This document shows, one piece after another, positions 1-5,801 of a stretch of 12,573 nt of DNA. Position 1 is the first letter of the stretch, and the number at the start of each line of letters is the position of its first letter. This DNA is from Candidatus Dadabacteria bacterium. GTDB lineage: Bacteria; Desulfobacterota_D; UBA1144; Nemesobacterales; CSP1-2. The stretch covers positions 1 through 12,573 of the forward strand of contig JAKEHC010000197.1 of NCBI GenBank assembly GCA_022615255.1, given 5' to 3'. The notes under the pieces were generated by a model. It saw nothing but the letters and a program-made list of their open reading frames with translations, did no database searches and had not been told where the DNA came from. Both the position numbers and the translations under genes were made by a program.

Positions 1-343
1 ATCAGCCTTCTGAGCGTTCATAGCATTTCATTATTTATCCTTATATTTAAATATTGTGATATATAAATTAACTAAAGCTTCTGCTTATGTCAAGAGGTAA
101 TCTTGGAAAACTCTTAACTTTCATCTATAACTCCTATTTAACATTAGCTTTATCTTTATGTTTCTAAAAACCACAACAATTCGCTACAGCACAAAGAGGG
201 ATCGAGTTTTTATGGATTTACGCCAAGTCACAAAACCGTCAGGTTTAGCCCCCATAAATTAAAGCAATTAGAATCCAGAGGCTCGATACTTATCATTTTT
301 GAATCACCCGTCTCTTAATCTTTAGATTGGTTAAAATAATGTT
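1..343. other. Non-coding stretch, AT-rich
   Basis: I see no credible gene in this stretch. It is AT-rich with stops in every frame, and the only structure I can point to is the fold-back at 201-287, listed separately. It may be the 3' flank of a gene left of the window plus the leader of the dehydrogenase gene at 480. Confidence 0.5.
201..287. other. Possible structured RNA or degenerate fold-back element
   Basis: Nested complementary arms are visible: ATCGAG (201-206) with CTCGAT (282-287), TTTATGG (209-215) with CCATAAA (252-258), and AAACC (233-237) with GGTTT (242-246) around a GTCA loop. A further pair, GGATT (214-218) with AATCC (272-276), would cross the second stem, which could mean a pseudoknot or alternative fold. 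I do not recognise a known riboswitch on either strand. A decayed small inverted-repeat element would look the same. Confidence 0.25.
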
Positions 344-447
344 GTCATTGCGACCCTGAGTGAAGCGAAGGGGAAGCAATCTCAAGGGATTACTTCGGTC
401 GTGGAATTTATCCTGAGTGAAGCCGAAGGACTCCCTCGTAATGAGAC
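344..447. repeat. Fold-back (MITE-like) intergenic repeat
   Basis: The outer ends are near-perfect inverted repeats, TCATTGCGA (345-353) and TCGTAATGA (436-444), bounded by GTC and GAC. Inside, CCTGAGTGAAGCGAAGG (355-371) recurs almost exactly at 412-430 as a direct repeat. This is the 'cattgcga...gaagcgaagg' class of short interspersed repeat common in many bacterial genomes. It ends about 33 bp before the start of the dehydrogenase gene, so its right end lies in that gene's leader. Confidence 0.6.
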
Positions 448-479
448 CCATAGAGAATTTAACAAGAGAGGTAAATAGA

Positions 480-1247
480 ATGAAACTCGAAGGCAAGGTC
501 GCACTCATAACAGGCGGGGGAACGGGGATAGGAAAAGCTACAGCCCTTCTTTTCGCAAGGGAAGGCGCTACAGTAGCAGTGGCTGGAAGAAGGGAAAATA
601 AGCTTGCAGAAACTCTAAAAGCTATTCAAACACACGGCAGTAAGGCTGATTATATAGTAGGCGATATATCTAAAGTAAGCGATACAGAAAGGATTGTTAA
701 AGAGACAGTTAATAGATTTGGAGGCTTGGATATCCTCGTTAATAACGCAGGAGTTTTTAAAGGGATAAAATTAAACGATACTACCGAGGATGCCTTCGAC
801 TACATCATGGGTATAAATCTAAAAGGCACTTTCTTTATGTGTAAGCATGCAGTTCCAGAGATTCAAAAAAGAGGTGGGGGCGCAATTATAAACATTGGAA
901 CCGCGCTTGGAATAAAGGGATACAGAGGGTCCTCAACATCAGCCTATTCAGCCTCAAAAGCAGGCGTAATTATGCTTACAAAGGCACTGGCGCTTGAGCT
1001 TGCCCAACATAAAATCAGGGTAAACTGTGTGTGTCCTGCCGTGGTAGAGACAGAGATATTTGAAACTCTCGGTATCCCTGAAGAAAAGATTCCTGAGCGT
1101 ATGAAGATGTGGGAGGCGTTCCATCCAATTGGCAGGAATGGAAAACCCGAAGATATCGCACATGCAATACTTTATTTTGCATCCGATGATTCATCTTGGG
1201 CTACCGGATCAATACTAAATCTGGACGGAGGAGTCACAGCAGGTTAA
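480..1247 (+). CDS. Short-chain dehydrogenase/reductase (SDR), FabG-like
   Basis: A 255-residue classical SDR oxidoreductase, expected to be cytosolic and to use NAD(P)H to interconvert a carbonyl and an alcohol. The Rossmann glycine motif TGGGTGIG is at residues 11-18, NNAG at 88-91, the conserved Asn at 113, and the active-site YSASK at 156-160 (Tyr156, Lys160). The C-terminal LNLDGG is typical of the family. The usual catalytic Ser seems to be Thr141 (INIGTALG), with two extra residues before the Tyr. I chose the ATG at 480 because AGAGAGG lies just upstream and the family starts with a short M-x-L-x-G-K-V-A-L segment; the in-frame GTG at 417 would add residues encoded by a repeat. It could be a 3-oxoacyl-ACP reductase or a dehydrogenase for another small substrate. 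The sequence does not say which, and no partner gene is adjacent. Confidence 0.9.
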   Translation: MKLEGKVALITGGGTGIGKATALLFAREGATVAVAGRRENKLAETLKAIQTHGSKADYIVGDISKVSDTERIVKETVNRFGGLDILVNNAGVFKGIKLNDTTEDAFDYIMGINLKGTFFMCKHAVPEIQKRGGGAIINIGTALGIKGYRGSSTSAYSASKAGVIMLTKALALELAQHKIRVNCVCPAVVETEIFETLGIPEEKIPERMKMWEAFHPIGRNGKPEDIAHAILYFASDDSSWATGSILNLDGGVTAG

Positions 1248-1400
1248 TTCCGAGCCTAATTATGAGCTTTTCCCTTTTTTAAACAAATTCTTAATCTTCG
1301 GGAAAAAAAAGAAGCACACTAAAGCACATTTTCTTGCACCGTGCACTAGATATGGATATATGACTTCTTGTAAAATCAAAGAATGGCGCCCCTACGTTAT

Positions 1401-1430
1401 TGTAGAGACACGCCATGGCGTGTCTCTACA
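1401..1430. repeat. Perfect 30-bp palindrome, dispersed repeat copy 1
   Basis: The arm TGTAGAGACACGCCA (1401-1415) is followed directly by its exact reverse complement (1416-1430), giving a perfect palindrome with no loop. A second copy with two changes sits at 2442-2471. It lies between the dehydrogenase gene and the relic gene at 1497. Such palindromes of the 'GTAGAGAC' class are widespread interspersed repeats. In RNA it would form a strong hairpin, but no T-run follows, so I do not call a terminator. Confidence 0.85.
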
Positions 1431-1496
1431 CTATGAAAAAGGGGAGAATATTAAAGGCGGACTATCTGTGTTTGAGAAGCAAAGAGGAAAAACAAT

Positions 1497-1921
1497 ATGA
1501 TCCACCCAGACTACATCTACATAGACACCGCATTTGACGGTGTGAAGAATCGAAACAATCTCATTAAATCCTCTGAGCTTTACTCTTACGTCAGAGGGTG
1601 GAAGACAGAACATAGTAAGAAAGTACTGGGTGTGGAATATAAACCCTATACAGGCTTCTCGCAAGGCTTGAGGAAGAGAAAGAGGTCGTAAGTGATAAGG
1701 GCGGAAGGTTCAACACAAAGGTCTATTTCCTGGAAAACGAGTGGAAAACTAAAATGGAAAACGACAAGCCGCTCCTAATTAACGGTAATCATTCAGAAAA
1801 TAGTGGTAATGAAAAGTCGTTTTCCAAAACAGGAAATAGTGGAAAACTAAATGAAAAAATGGAAAACGAAAATGGAGGTGAGCATGAAGATGAGAACATT
1901 GACCCATGGGATGCAATGTAG
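1497..1921 (+). pseudogene. Frameshifted gene, copy 1: winged-helix protein, possible replication initiator
   Basis: From ATG 1497 (AGAGG upstream) the first frame reads through ELYSYVRGW and KKVLGVEY and then breaks. Compared with copy 2, one base is missing near 1641-1645 (AAACCCTATAC versus ACACCCTTATAC). Past this the next frame stays open to TAG 1919-1921. The restored product has a helix (LLARLEEEKEV) followed by a likely beta-wing (VSDKGGRFNTKVYFL), the layout of a winged helix, then an Asn/Lys/Glu-rich linker and an acidic tail ending in IDPWD. The linker DNA carries six copies of TGGAAAAC. The last codons and the stop come from a hairpin repeat at 1917. I do not recognise the family. 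A phage or plasmid replication protein is an inference from the winged helix, the internal sites and the nearby terminase fragment. Confidence 0.55.
1731..1869 (+). repeat. Iteron-like array A, six TGGAAAAC sites
   Basis: Sites are TGGAAAACGA 1731-1740, TGGAAAACTA 1742-1751, TGGAAAACGA 1755-1764, the inverted TCGTTTTCCA 1817-1826, TGGAAAACTA 1840-1849 and TGGAAAACGA 1860-1869. They lie in the linker-coding part of copy 1. All six positions recur exactly 323 bp downstream in array B, where the third base is C instead of G. Close direct sites at 11 and 13 bp spacing next to an AT-rich stretch resemble the iterons of plasmid or phage origins. The function is inferred. Confidence 0.6.
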
Positions 1922-1940
1922 CGGCGACCTTCAGGTCATC
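1917..1940. repeat. Hairpin repeat at the junction of the two gene copies
   Basis: TGTAGCGGCGACCTTCAGGTC is the same family as 2301-2324, with a stem around a CTTCAG loop; the 3' arm is degraded here (ATCAC instead of GCC). It lies exactly between the 3' end of copy 1 and the 5' truncation of copy 2, and it supplies the stop codon of copy 1 (TAG 1919-1921). Confidence 0.65.
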
Positions 1941-1942
1941 AC

Positions 1943-2250
1943 AAAAACTGAATGTGGAATATACACCCTTATACAGGCTACTATCAAAGCTAGAGGATGA
2001 CAAAGAGGTTATGAGTGATAAGACAGGAAAGTTCCATACAAAGCTCTATTTCCTGCAAAACGATTGCAAAACGAAAATGCAAAACGAAAAACTACTCCTA
2101 ACTAACTGTAATCATTCAGAAAACAATGATGATAAATTTTCGTTTTGCAAAACCCCAAAAAGTGCAAAACGAAACGAAAAATTGCAAAACGAAAATGGAG
2201 GGGAGCCTGAAGATGAGAGAATTGACCCATGGGATATTGAAACAACCTGA
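1943..2250 (+). pseudogene. 5'-truncated gene, copy 2: winged-helix protein, possible replication initiator
   Basis: A paralogous second copy of the 3' end of the gene at 1497, preserved in one open frame to TGA 2248-2250. Homology to copy 1 starts near 1943, right after the hairpin repeat. The part upstream of it in the same frame (from 1906) is copy 1 tail plus repeat and should not be read as protein. The visible product has the helix LYRLLSKLEDDKEV, a likely wing (MSDKTGKFHTKLYFL), an Asn/Lys-rich linker and an acidic end with IDPWDIETT. There is no start codon of its own with a ribosome site, so it is probably a remnant. Between 1731 and 2192 the two copies are collinear with no net gaps, so both were under coding constraint before decay. 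Family unknown; the initiator idea is inference. Confidence 0.55.
2054..2192 (+). repeat. Iteron-like array B, six TGCAAAAC sites
   Basis: Sites are TGCAAAACGA at 2054-2063, 2065-2074, 2078-2087, 2163-2172 and 2183-2192, plus the inverted TCGTTTTGCA at 2140-2149. The inverted site is part of a perfect 12-bp palindrome, GTTTTGCAAAAC (2142-2153). Positions match array A at a constant offset of 323 bp. The TGG to TGC change is present at every site, including the inverted one. Function inferred, as for array A. Confidence 0.6.
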
Positions 2251-2266
2251 TCCCTGAGGGGATTAT

Positions 2267-2291
2267 TTGTAGGAGCGGCTTCCAGCCGCGA
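2267..2291. repeat. Dispersed repeat 'TGTAGGAGCGGCTTCCAGCC'
   Basis: A 25-bp sequence whose exact reverse complement is at 6567-6591. It contains GCGGCT/AGCCGC arms around a 3-base loop. It belongs to the widespread 'GTAGGAGCGGCTT' family of interspersed repeats and lies just after the relic gene copies. Confidence 0.8.
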
Positions 2292-2300
2292 TAAGATTAA

Positions 2301-2390
2301 TGTAGCGGCGACCTTTAGGTCGCCATATGGAAGGCAATGTAGGGAAATCTTTAGGTTTCCATAAAATCTTGTGGAATGCTTCAGCCTTCC
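2301..2390. repeat. Three consecutive small hairpins with the same loop
   Basis: Three units begin with TGTA or TGTG and fold around CTTTAG or CTTCAG: 2301-2324 (arms GGCGACCT/AGGTCGCC), 2338-2360 (GGAAATCT/AGGTTTCC) and 2370-2390 (GGAATGCT/AGCCTTCC). The arms differ between units, but pairing is kept apart from one G-T wobble in the second and one mismatch in the third. The first unit is the same repeat as 1917-1940. No gene overlaps them. Confidence 0.6.
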
Positions 2391-2441
2391 ATTCTAACTG
2401 GTATAGTCTATCAGTCTTGCTGGTGGTCTATATAGCAACTT

Positions 2442-2471
2442 TGTAAAGACACGCCATAGCGTGTCTCTACA
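2442..2471. repeat. 30-bp palindrome, dispersed repeat copy 2
   Basis: The same 30-bp palindrome as at 1401-1430, with two changes in the left half (TGTAAAGACACGCCATAGCG), so it is slightly imperfect here. It lies directly upstream of the terminase fragment and contributes an in-frame stop at 2444, which fixes the left limit of that frame. Confidence 0.8.
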
Positions 2472-2485
2472 TCTGTGGGCTGCAG

Positions 2486-2737
2486 GTGTTGATAAGCTCA
2501 GGCAGGGTGCACCTGCCGAATAATATCGAAGCTCATGCTATGAAAGAAGAGCTTATTAATTACCAGATCAGAATAAATGAAAACGCCAATCCACAGTTTG
2601 GAGCCTTAAGCGTAGGCGCCCATGACGACCTGGTGACGGCTCTGGACTTGGCTTGCTTGTGCGAAGGGGTATATTCTATGCCAACAGTTTTAAGCGGAGT
2701 TAGACGGGAATATTATGATTTGCTAAGTGGGTATTGA
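2486..2737 (+). pseudogene. Phage terminase large subunit, C-terminal fragment
   Basis: About 80 residues that look like the end of the nuclease domain of a phage terminase large subunit, the motor and nuclease that packages phage DNA. The key trace is SVGAHDDLVTALDLA near residues 42-56: a His-Asp-Asp followed by a helix, as in the third acidic motif of these nucleases. Before it come LPNNIEAHAMKEELINYQI and a short strand region, also typical. The ATPase domain and the first nuclease acidic residues are absent. There is no ribosome site, and the frame closes upstream at the stop inside the palindrome at 2442-2471, so this is a remnant. With the two gene relics upstream it suggests a decayed prophage. 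It could instead be part of another RNase H-fold protein. Confidence 0.55.
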
Positions 2738-2755
2738 GATTGAGATACGAGCGAT

Positions 2756-3019
2756 TTACTCGTAGTGTGTCCACATTCTAATAACCTTAACAACCTTTTC
2801 ATCTTTAAAGACCTGATAAACAAGACGGTGCTGTTCATTTATCCGGCGTGAATAAGCACCTGTTAAATCACCTACAAGTTTTTCATAAGGTGGTGGTGTT
2901 TGGAAAGGATTGTCTCCTAGTATTTTAAGTAGCTTTTCAGATTTGGGTTTAAGGCCGGTAGCGGAAAGTTTTTTAGCATCTTTTTGTGCTTGCTTGGTAA
3001 ATAACAGTTTCCATTTCAC
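2756..3019 (-). CDS. YoeB/Txe-family toxin (RelE superfamily mRNA interferase)
   Basis: 87 residues, close in length to E. coli YoeB (84). YoeB-type toxins cut mRNA on the ribosome and are held inactive by their antitoxin. The central SRRINEQHRLVY (residues 57-68) matches the YoeB core SRRITEEHRLVY. Residues aligned with the YoeB active site are present at nearly the same numbers: Glu46, Arg59, Arg65, and a C-terminal His85-Tyr86. The start is GTG at 3019, overlapping the antitoxin stop by four bases (GTGA), so the two are translationally coupled. The YoeB assignment is firm; activity is inferred from the intact residues. The module sits between the phage relics and the AT-rich block, which suits a mobile addiction module. 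Confidence 0.88.
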   Translation of the reverse strand: MKWKLLFTKQAQKDAKKLSATGLKPKSEKLLKILGDNPFQTPPPYEKLVGDLTGAYSRRINEQHRLVYQVFKDEKVVKVIRMWTHYE

Positions 3020-3213
3020 CAGTCCAATTCCTCAGAGCATTCCTCGAGCGGGGTTTTCATACCTTCTAGAAGTGACTCTCTCATGCCGGGAATAGAGAGA
3101 AGATAGAGGGTTTCCTTGACTGAGTGCAACTCTTCTTTTAGAGCTTGTAGCTCTCTAGTCAGGTTCTTAACCTCTTCTTTAAGGATCTGAATGTCTTGAG
3201 TTTCGGTACTCAT
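3016..3213 (-). CDS. Antitoxin, coiled-coil, partner of the YoeB-like toxin
   Basis: 65 residues from the ATG at 3213, upstream of and overlapping the toxin by four bases. The first 40 residues are a charged heptad-like helix (ILKEEVKNLTRELQALKEEL), a likely coiled coil. The tail has LSIPGMRESLLEG and ends TPLEECSEELDW, an acidic segment likely to wrap the toxin. YoeB usually pairs with YefM, whose N-terminal half is a Phd-type DNA-binding fold; I do not see that here. An in-frame ATG at 3234 would add seven residues, but a promoter -10 box (TATAAT, 3228-3223) overlaps that extension, so 3213 is preferred and the mRNA would have almost no leader. The role follows from position; the sequence alone is weakly diagnostic. 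Confidence 0.7.
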   Translation of the reverse strand: MSTETQDIQILKEEVKNLTRELQALKEELHSVKETLYLLSIPGMRESLLEGMKTPLEECSEELDW

Positions 3214-3222
3214 TACATGGAT

Positions 3223-3252
3223 ATTATACACCATGTCTCTTTATGTTGTCTA
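3223..3252 (-). promoter_or_regulatory. Promoter of the toxin-antitoxin pair
   Basis: On the minus strand, TAGACA (3252-3247) and a consensus TATAAT (3228-3223) are separated by 18 bp. Transcription would start about three bases before the antitoxin ATG at 3213, giving a nearly leaderless message. Confidence 0.5.
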
Positions 3253-3364
3253 ATGTTGCTTTGAGTAGAATTTAGGGGGGTCCATCAGCATAGACCCGAT
3301 TAACCCATTAGCCTAATTCATTATAGAAGTAAAAGAAAATGTAGCGAGGAAGAAATGTTGGGCT

Positions 3365-3448
3365 GGGTCTCAAGTTTTGACATTGAAGTTAAAGAAAATG
3401 CAGAATAAGATTTTAAGGGAACAAAAGTTGAATTTTGTGACCTGACCC
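3365..3448. repeat. Possible degenerate transposon-associated inverted repeat
   Basis: GGGTCTCAAGTTTTGACATT at 3365-3384 faces GTTGAATTTTGTGACCTGAC, ending in GACCC at 3448; the outer GGGTC/GACCC are complementary and the inner parts loosely so. I recall similar 'GGGTCAGGTC' ends beside REP-type (Y1) transposase genes, but no transposase is here. The whole gap between antitoxin and protease (3253-3521) otherwise shows nothing I can name. Confidence 0.25.
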
Positions 3449-3524
3449 TATAGTTCTCAGTTAGCGAGCACGTCGTGTAGACTAACCTTTATCTGATTAT
3501 TACTGGGGAAAGGAGAATTGATTG

Positions 3525-4684
3525 ATGGATTCAGAAAAAGACCTTAGGCCAATAATCGCTATGATTTTTTTGCCAGGACTATATATTTGCCTTTTTATTT
3601 CTGCCGGTCTATCAGTAATCGCAGCCGGATTAATAATATCACTCTTGTATTGGCTTTTTTCCTTTGTTCATCGAATTCCGATTGGGATAATGATATTAAT
3701 TGCGCTCGGAGGGTTGTTAGGTGTGTTTTATTCCATTCGAGGGGGTTGGAGGGCTATTCAGAAGGTTGTAGTGCGTTGTCATGCTTTAACCATCACAAAG
3801 GAGCAGGCCCCTAAACTTTTTGAATTGATTAGCAATCTCTGTACTAAAATGAATAATTCAATTCCAAATAATATAGTGCTTGAACTTGGCATTAATTTCT
3901 TTGTTACAGAATCAAAAGTAATTGCTTTTGATGGAGAGTACAAATCCCGTACACTCTGTCTTAGTGCACCAATGATGCATGTTCTTAATCCCGATGAATT
4001 AAAAGCAATCATTGCACATGAATTAGCTCATTTTACTGGTTACGACACAGCTTACAGTAAACGCTTTTATCCAGTATATAGGGGGACTTCAAGCGCACTC
4101 AATGATATGGCTAATGTAGGAGCTTCGAAAGGGACAATGTTCCCTGGATGTCACTTGCACTTATTATCCCGATGTGGGTGTTGAGGTTATATTTGCAAAT
4201 GTTTTCGAGGATTGAAAATAGTATAGGCCGTCAAAGAGAACTGCGTGCCGATTATTTTGCTGCTAAGGCTGCATCACCCAAAATAATGGCATCCGCGTTA
4301 ATAAAGGCCCATGTTTTTGGAACATTATGGCATCAGGTATCGGAGAAATGGATTGTTGATGCACTGAATGAAGGAAAGGTTTTTCGAAATATTTCTGAAT
4401 TATTCGCCTCAACTTTTCTTTCTGAGAAATCTCTGCAACAAGAAGTTGCAAAGGACTCATCGATGCACTTAACTCATCCAACCGATACCCATCCGAGCCT
4501 TAGAGAAAGGTTAACGGCGCTTCATGAAAATCAAATTGAAGTTTTAAGCATAGAAGGGGAAACAGCAGCGAGTTTATTTTTTAATTTGTCATCACATGAA
4601 GAAAAACTTACAGAATATGAAACATCAATAATTGCAAAGTATCATCCTAATGTTGATAGAAAAAAATTACAGATCCCAGACTAA
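3525..4684 (+). pseudogene. M48-family membrane metalloprotease, split by one frameshift
   Basis: Two overlapping frames make one M48 (Ste24/HtpX-like) zinc protease of about 386 residues. Starting at ATG 3525 (AGGAG at 3511-3515), the first part has hydrophobic segments at roughly residues 10-45 and 51-71, then a globular part with the zinc motif HELAH near residue 165. The frame breaks at about 4142-4147, where TTCCCTGG would read FPW with one more C. The second part continues with a membrane segment (MSLALIIPMWVL), the third zinc ligand region RQRELRADYFAAK, and THPSLRERL, usual near the end of M48 proteins. Such enzymes degrade or process membrane proteins. All catalytic parts are present, so the break is recent or a base lost from the CCC run in assembly. 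There is no obvious operon partner. Confidence 0.85.
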
Positions 4685-4985
4685 GAAACTATTTTTGAAA
4701 TTTACTCAAAATCAACTAGAGGAATTGGAGTCTTGGGAAGTGAATTTAAGTAAGTGTGTTTCATTCGGATATTAAACCTGAATGGGTCAGCTATAGAAAA
4801 AGAATAAACAAAAACCTTATATTTCAAGACCCAATTGTTACAGCTATTTCCTCTTGCAGAGTCAAAAAGTCCCCCTTCCGAATTCCTCGATTTCTTTTTT
4901 GGTACTATGTTATATAATTATGTATAATTATAGCTCTTAAAATTGATATCCGAAAATCGGAATAAACTTAGTAAGGGGATACTCA
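4685..4985. other. Intergenic region with possible promoter of the three-gene cassette
   Basis: AT-rich with no gene. Two TATAAT boxes occur at 4913-4918 and 4923-4928, neither with a convincing -35 box. A small CCGAaaaTCGG dyad lies at 4950-4960 between these boxes and the ribosome site at 4973, where an operator could be. Both calls are weak. Nothing else is visible. Confidence 0.3.
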
Positions 4986-5327
4986 GTGTCTAGTGAAAAA
5001 CAGATACCAAAACAGGTTGAATATACATTCGAAAAAGCAGATGGATATAGAGTAATACACGTTAATGGTGTGTGGGGTGGAATCACACCCAAAGGAGAAA
5101 TTAAAATAGAATTGTTCAGTGAATCGCTTAAAAACCCTGAATTCGTCATTCATGAAGTATCCGCTGAAGGTCAGATTGGAGAGGAAATTAAACGGATACC
5201 TGAGCAGGAGCTCAATAGATTTACTATAGTTAGAGAACTTCATGTTGGTGCTATTATGTCACCTGATACAGCTGAATTTATCGCTAACTGGTTGCTAGAC
5301 AAAGTCAAGCAAGCAAAAGGGGTGTGA
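4986..5327 (+). CDS. Small protein of unknown function, faintly DUF3467-like
   Basis: 113 residues from GTG 4986, supported by AAGGGG at 4973-4978. I do not recognise it firmly. It begins with a short charged lead, then alternating strand-like segments (YRVIHVNGVWGGITPKGEI and KIELFSE), and ends with VRELHVGAIMSPDTAEFIAN and a helix, WLLDKVKQ. A strand running into S-P-x-x-A and a helix is the pattern of DUF3467 proteins, but the match is by eye only. There is no signal peptide or membrane segment, so it is probably cytosolic. It is first of three genes read in one direction with tiny gaps: 1 bp to the next gene and 8 bp to the third. Base composition is AT-rich like those neighbours and the protease before them. 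Confidence 0.75.
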   Translation: MSSEKQIPKQVEYTFEKADGYRVIHVNGVWGGITPKGEIKIELFSESLKNPEFVIHEVSAEGQIGEEIKRIPEQELNRFTIVRELHVGAIMSPDTAEFIANWLLDKVKQAKGV

Positions 5328-5328
5328 A

Positions 5329-5793
5329 ATGGCTACACAATTTACTAAATTTAATAGTAGTGATAGAGGGGGATTGTTCGCAGTCTATTTATTCCAAAGT
5401 CAAAGCACTGGTATTGGCGAAAAATTACTTCCAAGAAGGTTTGAGCCTTTCTCAGTTAGTCATACATTAAATATTAAATGGAGAGCTGTATTATCCAGCA
5501 ACCTCGAGTCCGAAACTATAAGTACAGAGCTAAGAACTGCTATCATTAGTGAAATTGCGACTATTAAATCTGTAGAACAGATTTTTGTCAAACAAAAAAA
5601 TAGAGTAGTTACCATTTGGACAATAATAAATGAGGATGAGAGACAGGTTAGAAGAAATATATATGAAAAAGAAGAAAACGTATTTGATATATTCCCTAAA
5701 ATTAAACTTGATTTTAATGTTGTAATTAGAGACAATCGTCCATTAGAAGAAATAATATCCTTTGATAGAGAACCGATATACAAAAGGGATTAA
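5329..5793 (+). CDS. Uncharacterised protein, middle gene of the HEPN cassette
   Basis: 154 residues from ATG 5329, one base after the previous stop; AAAGGGG lies just upstream at 5316-5322. The family is not recognised. A first half with strands (GLFAVYLFQS, TLNIKWRAVL) leads to a helical stretch, then RVVTIWTIINEDERQVRRNI, a Glu-rich helix (YEKEENVFDIFP) and a strand, LDFNVVIRDNRPLEEI. The tail arrangement (IYxxE, a Phe-Pro-containing loop, strand, then PLEEI) reminds me of small proteins encoded next to HEPN genes. I see no GSxxxG or DxD of an MNT nucleotidyltransferase, so a standard MNT-HEPN pair is not supported. Probably cytosolic. Tight coupling with both neighbours implies a joint function, perhaps as antitoxin or sensor for the downstream HEPN-like protein. 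Confidence 0.75.
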   Translation: MATQFTKFNSSDRGGLFAVYLFQSQSTGIGEKLLPRRFEPFSVSHTLNIKWRAVLSSNLESETISTELRTAIISEIATIKSVEQIFVKQKNRVVTIWTIINEDERQVRRNIYEKEENVFDIFPKIKLDFNVVIRDNRPLEEIISFDREPIYKRD

Positions 5794-5801
5794 AATTTCT
5801 T

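Noticed and set aside
201..287. tmRNA or a known riboswitch
   Set aside because: I could match neither the tmRNA ends nor the conserved cores of common riboswitches on either strand.
1906..1942. N-terminal extension of the copy 2 reading frame
   Set aside because: This part of the frame reads through the copy 1 tail and a hairpin repeat in a different frame. It has no ribosome site and no homology to the gene upstream of the duplicated part.
4138..4150. Programmed ribosomal frameshift in the M48 gene
   Set aside because: There is no slippery heptamer and no clear stimulatory structure. M48 proteases are not known to need one, and a lost C in the CCC run explains it more simply.
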